NCBI GenBank assembly: GCA_963787135.1
Contig: CAWBBW010000004.1
Location: 33,670-97,669, forward strand
Reading direction: 5' to 3'
From: Roseiarcus sp963787135
GTDB lineage: Bacteria > Pseudomonadota > Alphaproteobacteria > Rhizobiales > Beijerinckiaceae
DNA: 64,000 nt
Shown: piece by piece, positions 10,204 through 19,510 of the stretch
How the letters are laid out: each line of letters opens with the position of its first letter
How positions within the stretch are numbered: the first letter of the stretch is position 1
Made by a program: the position numbers and the translations under genes
The notes under the pieces: generated by a model
Told to the model about the DNA's origin: nothing
What the model saw: only the letters and a program-made list of their open reading frames with translations
Databases searched by the model: none

Positions 10204-12490
10204 CCGCCCGTAAGGAAACGACCTCGCCCTTGCCCGGCGACAGATGGCGGTTCTGCTGATGCCAGAGCCCGCTGTAGATGTCGCAGGTTTCCAGGAGCTC
10301 CTCGTGTTTGCCGATGGCTGCGACCTTGCCCCGGTCGAGCACGAGGATCGCGTCCGAGTTCACGAGCGACGACAGCCTGTGCGAAATGACGATCACCGTC
10401 CGCCCGCTCGCGATCCGGCGGATGTTTTCGTTGACGATCGCCTCGCTGTCGGGATCGAGCGCGCTGGTCGCCTCGTCGAGAATGAGGATCTTCGGGTCCA
10501 GGATGAGCGCCCGCGCGATCGCCAGTCTCTGGCGCTGGCCGCCAGAAAGATTCGGCGACCCTTCGTAGATGTGCGTTTCGTAACCGCGCGGAAGCCGGTC
10601 GATGAATTCCTCGGCACCGGCGAGCCGCGCCGCCCGCACCACATCGTCAAAGGTCGCATTCGGCTTGGCGGCCGTGATGTTTTCTCGGATCGTACCGCTG
10701 AACAGGAAATTCTCCTGCAGCACGACGCCGAGGCTGCGGCGGAGATGACTGACGTCGTATTCGCGAACGTCTATCCCGTCGACCTTAATGAGGCCTTCGT
10801 AGTCGGAGTGCAGCCGCTGAAGCAGACGAGTGACGGTGGTCTTGCCGGACCCGCTGCGGCCGACAATGCCGAATGTGTGCCCGATCGGGACCTCGAACGC
10901 GACGTTGTCGAGTGCGGGCGACGTCGCCCCCTGATATTTGAACCGCACCTTGGCGAATTCCACGTGCCCCGACAGCGGCGAACGGACGCCGTGATCGCCG
11001 GCGCCCTCCTCCTTCGGCTGGTTCACCAGATTGCCGACGATCGAGATCGCGGAACGCGCCTCATCATACTGGTTGATGAGCTGCGCCATCTTCAAAAGCG
11101 GCCCAGAGACGCGCTGCGTCAGCATCAGGAAGGCGAACAGCGCCCCGATATAGACCGGATCACGCGTCGTGATCGCGAAGTAGACGCCAAGCGCATAGGT
11201 CCCGTTGACGGCGAGGCGCTCGAGCGGACGAACGCCGGTGTAGATAATGGCGGACAGGAAACCCTCTTCGAGCTTCAGTTTTGCGATCCGCGCGACGTGG
11301 ACGTCCCATTGCCGCCTCTGGCGGTCCTCGAGCGACAGCGACTTCACCGTCCGGATGCCCTGAAGCGTCTGAAACAGAAACGCCCCTCGCTCGCCTTCGG
11401 CGCGCAGGACGGCGCTTGTCCGCTTGCGATAGTGCGGCAGCATCACCACAAGCCAGCCTACAATCAGAGCGCAGAGCACGAGCACGACCAGTGTCAGCAG
11501 CGGGCTGAAGAAGAACATCACCGGCAGGAAGACGAAGAGGGTCAGCGAATCGAGCACCGTGCCGAAAAGCTGTCCGGTAAGGAAGGTGCGCACCCGCCAG
11601 ATTTCATTCATGTCTCGGCCAGTGATCCCGACCTGCGTGCGCTCGAAATAGTCGATTGGAAGCTTGAGGACGTTGTCCATCAGGTATTCCGAGAGCCGGA
11701 CATCGACCCGCGCCGTAATGAAGAGGATGAGGTAAGAGCGCAGATAGGCGAAGATTGTCTCGAAAACGATGACCACGCCCATTGCAATGCAAAGCACAGT
11801 GAAGGTGTTGAGGCTTCCGTAGTAAATCACCTTGTCCGACAAAAGACGCCAGAAGATGATCGGCGCAAGCGCAAAGAGGCTAAGCGCCATCGCGCAGATG
11901 GCGAGGTCCCGGACGATCCTCCGCTCCCTGAGAACGAGTTCCGCGATCATGCCAAGGCTGAAAGGCTGCTCCTCTTCGGCGAGGGCATAGGTGCGCCGAA
12001 GGAGCACGACCTCGCGCGTCCAGGATTCCTCGAAGCGTTGCCGGTCGACGACGAGCTTGGCGTCTTCCCCCGCTTTCGGATCCTGGAGGATCACCGAGAG
12101 CGCTTCTTCGCTTCCCTGAAGGCACTCGAGGACCATGCTGGCGCCACTTGTAAGTGTGACAACAACGGGAAGCGCTTTCTTCAGATGGGAGAGGCCGCGC
12201 CAAGTCAAGCGGATGCGTTTGGCCCTGAGGCCCGCGCGCGAGCCGCAATTGGCGATCTCTTCGGGCGACAGCTCGGCGCCGGAGAGATGATTGTCGAGCG
12301 TGATCTGCTCCGCCGAGACATGGAGTCCATGGCGCCGCGCGATGATCGCGATGCATTCGACGCCACTCGGGATCCGGATCGCATCATCGGCCGCATCCAG
12401 CGCCTGATCGACGGGCGCAGTCGTGGACCAGGCGCGGACAGAATCGCCGGCCGAAGGTCTGCGCACGAGGGAAGGCGCCCATCTGGTCAA
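10190..12490 (-). CDS. Type I secretion ABC transporter with C39-like domain
   Basis: The 766-aa product has three parts. Residues 30-150 resemble a C39 peptidase, but the catalytic DCG motif is replaced (PSGVECIAIIARRHG), so it is a C39-like domain that would bind rather than cleave substrate, as in HlyB. Residues 190-440 are the transmembrane domain. Residues 510-750 are the ATPase, with Walker A GRSGSGKT, signature LSGGQRQRLAIARAL, Walker B ILILDEATSALD and the H-loop VIVISHRLS. It would form an inner-membrane complex with the downstream HlyD-Sel1 protein and an outer-membrane TolC-like channel not encoded here. The start overlaps the preceding GT4 stop as ATGA. The neighbouring RTX protein is the obvious substrate candidate. 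Confidence 0.93.
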   Translation of the reverse strand: MTRWAPSLVRRPSAGDSVRAWSTTAPVDQALDAADDAIRIPSGVECIAIIARRHGLHVSAEQITLDNHLSGAELSPEEIANCGSRAGLRAKRIRLTWRGLSHLKKALPVVVTLTSGASMVLECLQGSEEALSVILQDPKAGEDAKLVVDRQRFEESWTREVVLLRRTYALAEEEQPFSLGMIAELVLRERRIVRDLAICAMALSLFALAPIIFWRLLSDKVIYYGSLNTFTVLCIAMGVVIVFETIFAYLRSYLILFITARVDVRLSEYLMDNVLKLPIDYFERTQVGITGRDMNEIWRVRTFLTGQLFGTVLDSLTLFVFLPVMFFFSPLLTLVVLVLCALIVGWLVVMLPHYRKRTSAVLRAEGERGAFLFQTLQGIRTVKSLSLEDRQRRQWDVHVARIAKLKLEEGFLSAIIYTGVRPLERLAVNGTYALGVYFAITTRDPVYIGALFAFLMLTQRVSGPLLKMAQLINQYDEARSAISIVGNLVNQPKEEGAGDHGVRSPLSGHVEFAKVRFKYQGATSPALDNVAFEVPIGHTFGIVGRSGSGKTTVTRLLQRLHSDYEGLIKVDGIDVREYDVSHLRRSLGVVLQENFLFSGTIRENITAAKPNATFDDVVRAARLAGAEEFIDRLPRGYETHIYEGSPNLSGGQRQRLAIARALILDPKILILDEATSALDPDSEAIVNENIRRIASGRTVIVISHRLSSLVNSDAILVLDRGKVAAIGKHEELLETCDIYSGLWHQQNRHLSPGKGEVVSLRAGARG

Positions 12491-13758
12491 GATGCGAGCT
12501 CCAGCGCAGGTCCTGGACCCGTCGTGCGCGTGTCCGTTCGCATCGGCTTATCGAGCCCGATTGCGCAGAACGCCTTTCCAACGCAAATCCGTTTGTCGAA
12601 GCGCTCGACGATCGTCGCCCTCGCCGCCGGACCGTAATCGGAGGCCTGCCCCTTTCGGCCAAGCCTGGCCACGACCGCATCAGCCACCGCCGGCGGGTCG
12701 AGAAAGGGAACCAGCACGCCGTTGCGACGATCCTCGATAACCTCGCGAACCGGGGCCGTATCCGACGCCACGATTTCGCATTCCGCCGCCATCGCCTCGA
12801 GGAGCGACCAGGACAGAACGAACGGATAAGTCAGATAGACATGCGCTGAGGAGACCTGAAGAAGGCTACGATAGGAGACCGGAGCAAGACATCCGACGAA
12901 ATGGACTCTGGACAGGTCGAGTTTCGAGACGACCGCGTCGAGATAGTGGGTCTTCCAGCTCCTTCCGGGCGGTGGCGCGTGGCTATATGAATTGCTATCC
13001 CCGCCCGCAATGATCACCTGCGCTTCGGGTCGCGCGCGCAGTATCTCGGGCAGCGCGCGCATGAAGACATGATAGCCGCGAAGCGGTTCGAGATTACGCG
13101 AGGCGAAAGTGACGACCTCGTCCGACTTCGTCACGACTTTGCCGTTTGGCAAGGCAAAACGCGCCATCGGGTCCGGTCGGAACCATTCGAGGTTAACCCC
13201 CTCGTGCGCGACTTGAATCTTGGGCTGCAATTCGTGGGGAAACGTCGAGCGCTGCCACCTGGTCGGCGAGATGGCTGCATCAGCGGCGGTAAGCGCGAGC
13301 AGCGTGCTCGCGTTCTTGCATTGAAGGGCGGTGAGGCCATCCACGCCGAGCCTCGGGGCCTCGGGATCGAAGTGAACATCCTGCCCTTCGCCACGATAGA
13401 AGAACTCGGCGTAGACAACGAGCTTCGCTTTGGGATAGATCGCCCGCATCGGCAGGGTTTCCCCCCAGCCGCAGTGCGCAAGTATGACCTGGGGCGCAAA
13501 GCCTGACGCGGCGAGCGTGCTTGCCGCCATTAAAACCTGTTCCGCCCGCCAGCATTCCGCATCGAACCGTCGCGCGAACGAGTGCGTGCCCGAAACGTCG
13601 ACGGGTGGAACGGCGTAGCGATGGAGCGCAACCCCCTCGACCATCTGGGCGCTTTCGGCGCCGATGGCGCAAAGTTCGAAGCCGCCGCTCTGCCGCAGCG
13701 CTTCGGCGACGTTTCGGAACTGAGCAGGGAAGTTGTTGTGAACGAAAAGAACTTTCAT
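12487..13758 (-). CDS. Glycosyltransferase family 4
   Basis: The product is 423 aa from MKVLFVHNNFPAQFRN, chosen because it matches the usual GT4 N-terminus; an ATG four codons upstream (13770) is possible. The N-terminal half includes ILAHCGWGETLPMRAIYPKAKLV and YAEFFYRGEGQDVHFDPE, typical of the GT4 group beside surface-polysaccharide loci. The C-terminal half carries VVTFASRNLEPLRGYHVFMRAL and the donor site YPFVLSWSLLEAMAAECEIVASD. It is cytoplasmic. It lies 110 bases downstream of the RTX gene and overlaps the ABC transporter start by ATGA, so transfer and secretion genes are co-translated. Confidence 0.92.
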   Translation of the reverse strand: MKVLFVHNNFPAQFRNVAEALRQSGGFELCAIGAESAQMVEGVALHRYAVPPVDVSGTHSFARRFDAECWRAEQVLMAASTLAASGFAPQVILAHCGWGETLPMRAIYPKAKLVVYAEFFYRGEGQDVHFDPEAPRLGVDGLTALQCKNASTLLALTAADAAISPTRWQRSTFPHELQPKIQVAHEGVNLEWFRPDPMARFALPNGKVVTKSDEVVTFASRNLEPLRGYHVFMRALPEILRARPEAQVIIAGGDSNSYSHAPPPGRSWKTHYLDAVVSKLDLSRVHFVGCLAPVSYRSLLQVSSAHVYLTYPFVLSWSLLEAMAAECEIVASDTAPVREVIEDRRNGVLVPFLDPPAVADAVVARLGRKGQASDYGPAARATIVERFDKRICVGKAFCAIGLDKPMRTDTRTTGPGPALELAS

Positions 13759-13868
13759 CGACCATTCCATCCAAGCAAGCGAGGATGCCGCTGCGCCGGC
13801 CCGCCGAGCCGAATTCGACGAAGGCCCGAAGGCGGATTGCCTCCGGACCGGCGGACCGATATCCGGTC

Positions 13869-14808
13869 TTAGTGGACAGTGGTCTTGTGGCCGTCGGCGA
13901 ATTCGATCGTTACGTTGCTGACGGTCAGAACCTGGTGGTTGCTGAACGCGATCGTGGTCACGCCATGAACGTCGACCTCGTTCTTGATGGACGACGATGT
14001 CTGGTCGGTATGCACCGTTGTCGCGTTACCTCCGTAGATGATGTCGTTTCCGTGCAGGCCGACATTGACGAGATCGGAGCCGCTCCCGCCTTGAACGAAC
14101 TCGTTGCCGTAGTTGAGATTGATCGTATCGTGGCCGCCGCCGAAAATCGTGTCCTGCCCATCGCCACCAAAGAGCGTGTCGTGGCCGCTGCCGGCGAGGA
14201 GCAGGTTGTCGCCGCGGGTGACTTGCAGAAGATCGTCACCTTGGCCGCCTTTCAGCGTGTCCGAAGGCGCGGGTGCAGGATCCGTGTGATGGCCGTGTCC
14301 GTGGCGAGGATCGCCGCTGGACGGATCTCCAAGCCCTCCGATGAGCGTCGAGCCTCCCGATCCCGCTTCCAAGAGACTCGAGCCGCCGCCGATCAGGGTG
14401 TCATTCCCGGCTCCGCCGATCAGCGTGTTCGCGCCGCTTCCTCCGATCAACTCATTGTCGCCGTGCGTGACGTTGAGGGATTCCGCGCCCGAGCCTCCCA
14501 CGAGAGTATCGCCTCCGGGGCCGTTGTCGATGATTTGGTTCGATCCATCGCCCGCCGCGATCAGCTTTGCGCCGTCATCGTTGATCGTGATCTTGTTGTC
14601 GGCGCCGGTGTCAAGAAAAATCTGAGCGGTGTTCGGAATGGCGTATGAACCGCTCGTCTTCTCGACTTCCACGCCGGTCTTTCCGGAATACGACGTGACG
14701 ATTCCCGCGCTCTTGATCGCGTCGATGATCGCGTTTTCGGTGCCCGGGGAAAAGCTATGATCGACTAAAGAATTCGAGCTTCCCGTAGCTTAGATTGTAT
14801 ATGGCCAT
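13869..14808 (-). CDS. RTX (hemolysin-type calcium-binding) repeat protein, one-base frameshift near N-terminus
   Basis: The body contains glycine/aspartate nonapeptides of the GGxGxDxLxGG class: GGAGNDTLIGGG, GGQGDDLLQV, GGDGQDTIFGGG. Such repeats bind calcium into a beta-roll after type I secretion. The C-terminus (NVTIEFADGHKTTVH) resembles an uncleaved secretion signal. The open frame reaches up to about 14778. Removing one G from the GGG at 14782-14784 joins it to an ATG at 14808, giving MAIYNLSYG then SSNSLVDHSFSPGTENAII; an AAGGGA ribosome-binding site lies about ten bases upstream. The joined product is about 312 aa. It lies immediately upstream of the T1SS operon on the same strand and is its likely cargo. 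There is also a His-rich insert, HGHGHH. Confidence 0.85.
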
Positions 14809-14842
14809 CGTAACCGTCCCTTTCTCGTCTCACTGCATCCAA

Positions 14843-15805
14843 CTAGCCTGCGTTGGCCCGAAAGATTCGAACCCGTGGGTGATCGTCCTGCCCGACAGCG
14901 GGGAGCGCGGGACGCACGCTCGCGCGCCGTTCCGGGCAAATCTCAATGCGGAGTCCCACGAGCGGATCGCGACCGGTCTCGCTCACGCATTCGACCTCCC
15001 TTCCTCGTCGGCTCATGATCGCCGAGCCGAGGAAAAGGGCCTCCACGTGCAAAGTTGCGTGTTGAGCCTGATGTCCGGCGAGCCTCAACCGCACTCCCGC
15101 AAGAGGTTGGTTTCGTCCGCGCGTCCCCGCGAACACGCCTTCGCCAGTCCATGCCGACCATGTTGCGGACCTGGAACCAGGCATGACTTGAACTTCAGCT
15201 TGGACGCCGTCCCGACCCAATCCCAGCATTGCCAACCCCTCGATGCGACCCGGCGCGTTGGGGCCGCCGGCCCACTCGTTAGGCCTGACCGACAGGTCGC
15301 CACGCCTCGAGACATGGGCAAGAAACAAAGCGTTCTCCGAGCCCTTCGCGCTCGGCGAAAATCCGATCTGCGAAATGGCAGGAGGGCTTTTCGCTGTTGC
15401 GACCGCACCAGTCGGGCCACGATCGTCCTCTGGCGGAACGCTGACCGATTCGAGACGGAACGCCGCCTCGAGCGAGCCATTCGCGCCGCTCCGCCTGACC
15501 CCGATCTGGATCTTCCCGTTTTCCTCCGCGCGAACAAGCACCGCGGCTCCGGGGCGCGCGAGCCAACCTTCGACGCCGCCAGGCGCTGATATGACCTGAA
15601 CGATTTTCTCGAAGCCTGCGGCCGCCTTCACCAAGGCCATCGGGTGATCGTAGCTCGCGCTGCCGGACTTGTAGCGCAACAAGTATAGGCCACGCGCAAC
15701 AAGCAGTGACGAATCTCGATCGAATAACGCCTCTCGACCGGCCACGCGGCGGCTCCTCGGTGACTTCTTCCAACCAGCTATAGAAGAGGCGAGGCATGCT
15801 GCCAA
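14843..15805 (-). CDS. Uncharacterised protein with ChW-like repeats
   Basis: The product is up to 320 aa; the start is uncertain. The segment LFDRDSSLLVARGLYLLRYKSG, upstream of the Met at 15640, looks genuinely coding, so the longer form is preferred. The C-terminal half has repeats resembling clostridial hydrophobic-W (ChW) modules: WAGGPNAPGRIEGLAM, then WSAWTGEGVFAGTRGRNQPLAGVRLRL, then a weaker copy SRRGREVECVSETGRDPLVGLRIEI. No signal peptide or transmembrane segment is clear. It directly precedes the RTX gene and so probably belongs to the same surface system. The ChW assignment is from pattern only. Confidence 0.6.
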   Translation of the reverse strand: MAACLASSIAGWKKSPRSRRVAGREALFDRDSSLLVARGLYLLRYKSGSASYDHPMALVKAAAGFEKIVQVISAPGGVEGWLARPGAAVLVRAEENGKIQIGVRRSGANGSLEAAFRLESVSVPPEDDRGPTGAVATAKSPPAISQIGFSPSAKGSENALFLAHVSRRGDLSVRPNEWAGGPNAPGRIEGLAMLGLGRDGVQAEVQVMPGSRSATWSAWTGEGVFAGTRGRNQPLAGVRLRLAGHQAQHATLHVEALFLGSAIMSRRGREVECVSETGRDPLVGLRIEICPERRASVRPALPAVGQDDHPRVRIFRANAG

Positions 15806-16146
15806 TCTAAAAGCGCTGCAAGCCTCAATATATGCTAATCTAACCGGAAACAGTGTTTATGAAAATTTTAGTGCCATGTGAATATAAAAGACTAAAGCTG
15901 ATAGCGCTTTACGGATTTTACACCGGTTTCTGATTGAAACTGATTTTTTATTTTAACAGTTCGTGTTCCAATTCCATAGCAAAATTGCAAGTCTATCTCG
16001 AGAGCCTCCTGCCGAGCGATTTATCGCGACTGAGAACCCAGACTGATCGGCGCATGCGATCCGTTCTCCCTCGAAGCGCTTGACGCCCGTTAGTCGCATG
16101 CGCGTATGCAAGCGTTTCGTCGATTATTGTCTTTGGTCGAAATATC
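15806..16146. promoter_or_regulatory. AT-rich divergent intergenic region
   Basis: About 340 bases between divergent cluster genes. Positions 15830-15990 are distinctly AT-rich (runs such as TTTTTTATTTTAAC near 15940) against a GC-rich background. There is no supported ORF. The position makes it the probable promoter region for both the minus-strand RTX/secretion operon and the plus-strand GT2. No individual -35/-10 pair can be assigned with confidence. Confidence 0.5.
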
Positions 16147-18861
16147 ATGACGGCGTCCACCCGACCTGCTTCACCCGACATTGGCGCCCGCGCCGTTGAC
16201 AAGACGCCCGGTTGCGATCGTCAAGATCTTGCGAGAGCGGGCTTTTTCGACACGGGCCGGCACAGCGATGCGCTCGCACTACTTTGCGCCGACGCCTTGA
16301 AGACGGGGCGGCCGGAGGCCGCATTCATGTTCGCGGATCGAAGGTGTCGTCTCTCCGCGCAGACGGCAGACGCCCTCCTGATGCGTGCAATAGTGTCCCG
16401 GCTGATGAACGAGACAGTATATGCTCAAGCGGATCTTGCGAGAGCGTTTGAAATCGATCCGACGCGCGACCTCGTCATCGCCAACGTGCTCGCGTGGGGC
16501 GCTCCGGCGTTGAAACCGATTGCGGCGGCGAGCCTTTCCGACGGCGAGTTGCAGGACCGCGATTCTCTAGGGCGCGCGATGCAAATCCTCGAGCGGGCGG
16601 GGACGCCGATCGTCTCCAGAATGCGTGTTCGTGAAGGCATGCACGAGGGTTGGGTCGCCTGGCGCGACCCGGGCGCGCTAGAACTGGTCATTCGGCGCGG
16701 CGGGAGGGGCGCGGCGTTCGCTCTTCAGCCCGACGCTTCACATCCTTTTGCCGGTCGAGCCTGGTCAGTGGCCCAGATTGCAATCGAAATGGAGAGCCCT
16801 CGATTGGAATCGGTGACCTTCCGTCTCGACGGCGCGCGCGCGCTCACGATCGTGCCGGCGCGAGATCGGCCGGAGGCGCCCTTCCGCTTGAGAAATCGAG
16901 GCTCACGCCCGTCGCGAACTGAAGTCCCGGTTCATGTGGAGATCATTGTTCCGGTCTACGGGGACCATGCGGCGACAAAAGCTTGTCTCGACGCTCTGGA
17001 GGCCGAAGGATCCAAGATTGCAAAGCATATCACCGTCATCGACGATTGCTCCCCCGACGCGGATATTCAGGCCCTGGTTGAAGACCGAGCGGGGCGCGGC
17101 CTGTTCACGCTCCTCAGAAACGAAGAAAACCTGGGATTTGCGCGCTCCGTCAATCGCGTCCTCGAGGGCGTTGCACGCGGAGATGTGCTGCTGCTCAACG
17201 CTGACACAGTCCTACCGAGAGGAGCAATCGACAGACTGGCCCTCGCGGCCTACGCGGAGCCCGGGGTCGCTACCGTCACGCCGTTTTCGAACAACGGAGA
17301 GTACACCAGTTTTCCTAAGCCGAACGTCTGCAACGCGCTCCCGACGGCCGATGAGATTTTCGCGCTCGACGAGGCAACCGCTACCACCGGACGGGGAATA
17401 ATCGATCTTCCCTCGGGCGTAGGATTTTGCCTCTTAATCACCCGCGCCTGCCTCGATGAGGTCGGCCTTCTCTCCGAGGCCTATTCCCGCGGCTACTTCG
17501 AGGACGTCGACTACTGCCTCAGGGCGCGCGAGAGGGGATTCCGCAATGTCTGTGGAACGGGCGTCTACGTCGGCCACGCCGGGAACCGGTCGTTCAAAAC
17601 CGAAAAGCGTCGTTTGGTCATTCGCAACCTCGCGATCCTGAACGAACGGTTTCCCGATTACGAACGCGAGTGTTCCGCCTTTATCAAGGCCGATCCGCTG
17701 AAGTCCGCTCGCGCGAATCTTGAAAAGCAGCTCGCGCCGGAAGGAACCGTCGTGCTTCTCCTGGCGTCCGTCGCCTCTGGGCGTGCGCTCGCCCTCGAAC
17801 GCGCACGACAAATCGAGGGACATGGAGACGATCTCCATTGCGTCTACTGCGAGGTCGGCGCCCGAAACGACTTCGTGACACTTAGAAGCATCCGCGGTTC
17901 TGCCCCGCAGTCGCTGACCTTCTATCTTAACGATGGGGCCGATCTTGCTGAACTGCACGCCTATCTCATTCGTGCCCGGCCGCAGGCAATGGAGGTTATC
18001 GCTCCCCATGCCTTGCCCGATGCGGTTTTAAGGGTCGCGTTCGATTTGCAAATCCCAACGCGGGTTGTGTTCGGCGATCTCGATTGGCTTTGCGATCGCA
18101 AATTTGCCTTCGAAAAGTCCTGTCCCAACGCTGACCGGCCCGGCGCGTGCGACGCGTGCGTCGAGGATACGAAGCCGGCGGAGTGGTCGAGCGAGAAAGG
18201 CCACACCGAAGATCGACGCAGAACGCGCGCGATGATGGTCAAGGCAGAATCGATTGTTCCAATGGACCGGATGGCAGCCGCCTTCTGCGTCGCGAACCTC
18301 AAGTCCGCGGCGCTGTCACATCTGCCGCCGCGGCATGATAGAGGGCTCAACACGGTCGAGCTCAAATCTGCTGGAACGATCCTGGGCGTTCTCTGCCCGG
18401 AGGCCGCGGAGAAGACCGATCGCCAAATTCTGGCTATTGAGCGGTTGCTTGCCGAACAGGGGATTGAAGCCTCGGTCATCGTGCTTGGCCGCTGCTTGAA
18501 TGAGCTCGGAATGATGTCTAAGCGTCGGATCTTCGTGACGAGCGTGATAGATGAGGGTGAGTATCAGCGGGTGCTTCGACAATACCGGATCACTCGCCTG
18601 TTTTCTCCCTATCGAACGCGCCACTTCGGGCTCGTGGACTATCTCAGCGCTACCTTTAGCCTCCCAAAGGCATACTTTGACTGGTCATTTGGCGCACTGG
18701 ATCGCACGGCCGGCGACCTGGCTCTCGATCCGAGGGTTTGTTTCGAAAGAGCCGCGCTGCAGATAGGTGCATGGATTGCCGACGGGCCGATTGGCGGCGG
18801 CGATCGGATCGACCCGTCGCCGCGGATCAACCTTCTGCCTGACGGGTATGTGGGGGCATGA
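16147..18861 (+). CDS. Large family 2 glycosyltransferase with extra C-terminal domain
   Basis: The product is 904 aa. Residues 1-260 hold a helical TPR-like start (ADALLMRAIVSRLMNETVYAQADLARAFEIDP) and a beta-rich part. The GT-A domain is near 262-520: VEIIVPVYGDHAATKACLDAL, RNEENLGFARSVNRVL, LLLNADTVLP (metal site), PSGVGFCLLITRACLDEVG and FEDVDYCLRARERG. The C-terminal 380 residues include a cysteine cluster CPNADRPGACDAC and a GT-B-like fold segment. It is transcribed divergently from the RTX operon. The last codons run into a five-G tract at 18852-18856; with one G fewer the frame would continue to 19006, adding about 49 plausible residues. Confidence 0.9.
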   Translation: MTASTRPASPDIGARAVDKTPGCDRQDLARAGFFDTGRHSDALALLCADALKTGRPEAAFMFADRRCRLSAQTADALLMRAIVSRLMNETVYAQADLARAFEIDPTRDLVIANVLAWGAPALKPIAAASLSDGELQDRDSLGRAMQILERAGTPIVSRMRVREGMHEGWVAWRDPGALELVIRRGGRGAAFALQPDASHPFAGRAWSVAQIAIEMESPRLESVTFRLDGARALTIVPARDRPEAPFRLRNRGSRPSRTEVPVHVEIIVPVYGDHAATKACLDALEAEGSKIAKHITVIDDCSPDADIQALVEDRAGRGLFTLLRNEENLGFARSVNRVLEGVARGDVLLLNADTVLPRGAIDRLALAAYAEPGVATVTPFSNNGEYTSFPKPNVCNALPTADEIFALDEATATTGRGIIDLPSGVGFCLLITRACLDEVGLLSEAYSRGYFEDVDYCLRARERGFRNVCGTGVYVGHAGNRSFKTEKRRLVIRNLAILNERFPDYERECSAFIKADPLKSARANLEKQLAPEGTVVLLLASVASGRALALERARQIEGHGDDLHCVYCEVGARNDFVTLRSIRGSAPQSLTFYLNDGADLAELHAYLIRARPQAMEVIAPHALPDAVLRVAFDLQIPTRVVFGDLDWLCDRKFAFEKSCPNADRPGACDACVEDTKPAEWSSEKGHTEDRRRTRAMMVKAESIVPMDRMAAAFCVANLKSAALSHLPPRHDRGLNTVELKSAGTILGVLCPEAAEKTDRQILAIERLLAEQGIEASVIVLGRCLNELGMMSKRRIFVTSVIDEGEYQRVLRQYRITRLFSPYRTRHFGLVDYLSATFSLPKAYFDWSFGALDRTAGDLALDPRVCFERAALQIGAWIADGPIGGGDRIDPSPRINLLPDGYVGA

Positions 18862-19510
18862 CGTCGTCGCCAGCGCGATCGTCGGCGACGTCGAGACCGG
18901 CGGTTACATTGCGGCCAGTATCGGCTCGGCCGAAGCCGTCCTTCGGGAAATTCGCCTGAGTTCGATCAATGCAGCCGAACGAGTGCCGGCGAACGGGACC
19001 GCTTAGAGATCTACAGCGCAGGAAATGCCGTGTCGCTCTGCCGTTCGCTTGCTGGAATGTCGGCTATGGGCGGATCCTTGCCGTTCCCGATCCGCCGCTG
19101 GAGGTCCGCTCTCCCGTCCTCTTCCACCGTTCCTGGCGACTCCGCGATCGCCGTCACCAATGGCGATGCCCAAAAATGTTGTGCGCGATCTCGCGCCCAA
19201 TCCCCCAGCCGAACCCATGCACCACGGACCGCACCAGGCCGGCGCCATGCTCCGGCGTAAAGACCGCGATCCCGCCGACGGCGAAGCCGGCGAGGACAAT
19301 TATTCTCACAACGATGCTCCTTGAGATTGAGGCGGAGGAGACAGATCGGCGTGGGCGAAGAGATCGCGCAGTTCGGCCACGGAATAGCTCCGCTGGGCTT
19401 TCACGCGCAGGAGCGGTGTCACTGGGCGCCTTGGCGTGAGATTGCTGGAATTTTCCCGAACGCGAGCATGTTGGCTTGAGACCGTAGCGCGCTGAAATCT
19501 CAAGTTAGCT
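18862..19510. other. Region between GT2 and ISL3, possible GT2 3' extension
   Basis: Bases 18862-19006 in the +1 frame read as a coding-like continuation of the GT2 (HDVVASAIVGDVETGGYI...). The remaining 500 bases contain only overlapping short frames that I cannot support as genes. Confidence 0.35.

Noticed and set aside
10244..12637. 797-codon plus-strand frame opposite the ABC transporter
   Set aside because: Runs through the antisense of clear ATPase motifs; composition is typical of an antisense shadow in GC-rich DNA.
13958..14239. Repetitive tract in the RTX gene as a CRISPR-like array
   Set aside because: Periodicity is the 27-base coding period of glycine-rich nonapeptides, with no conserved repeat/spacer structure.
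14860..14890. GATTCGAACCC, a possible tRNA T-arm
   Set aside because: No matching acceptor, D-arm or anticodon arm in the surrounding 80 bases, and it lies within the end of a protein gene.
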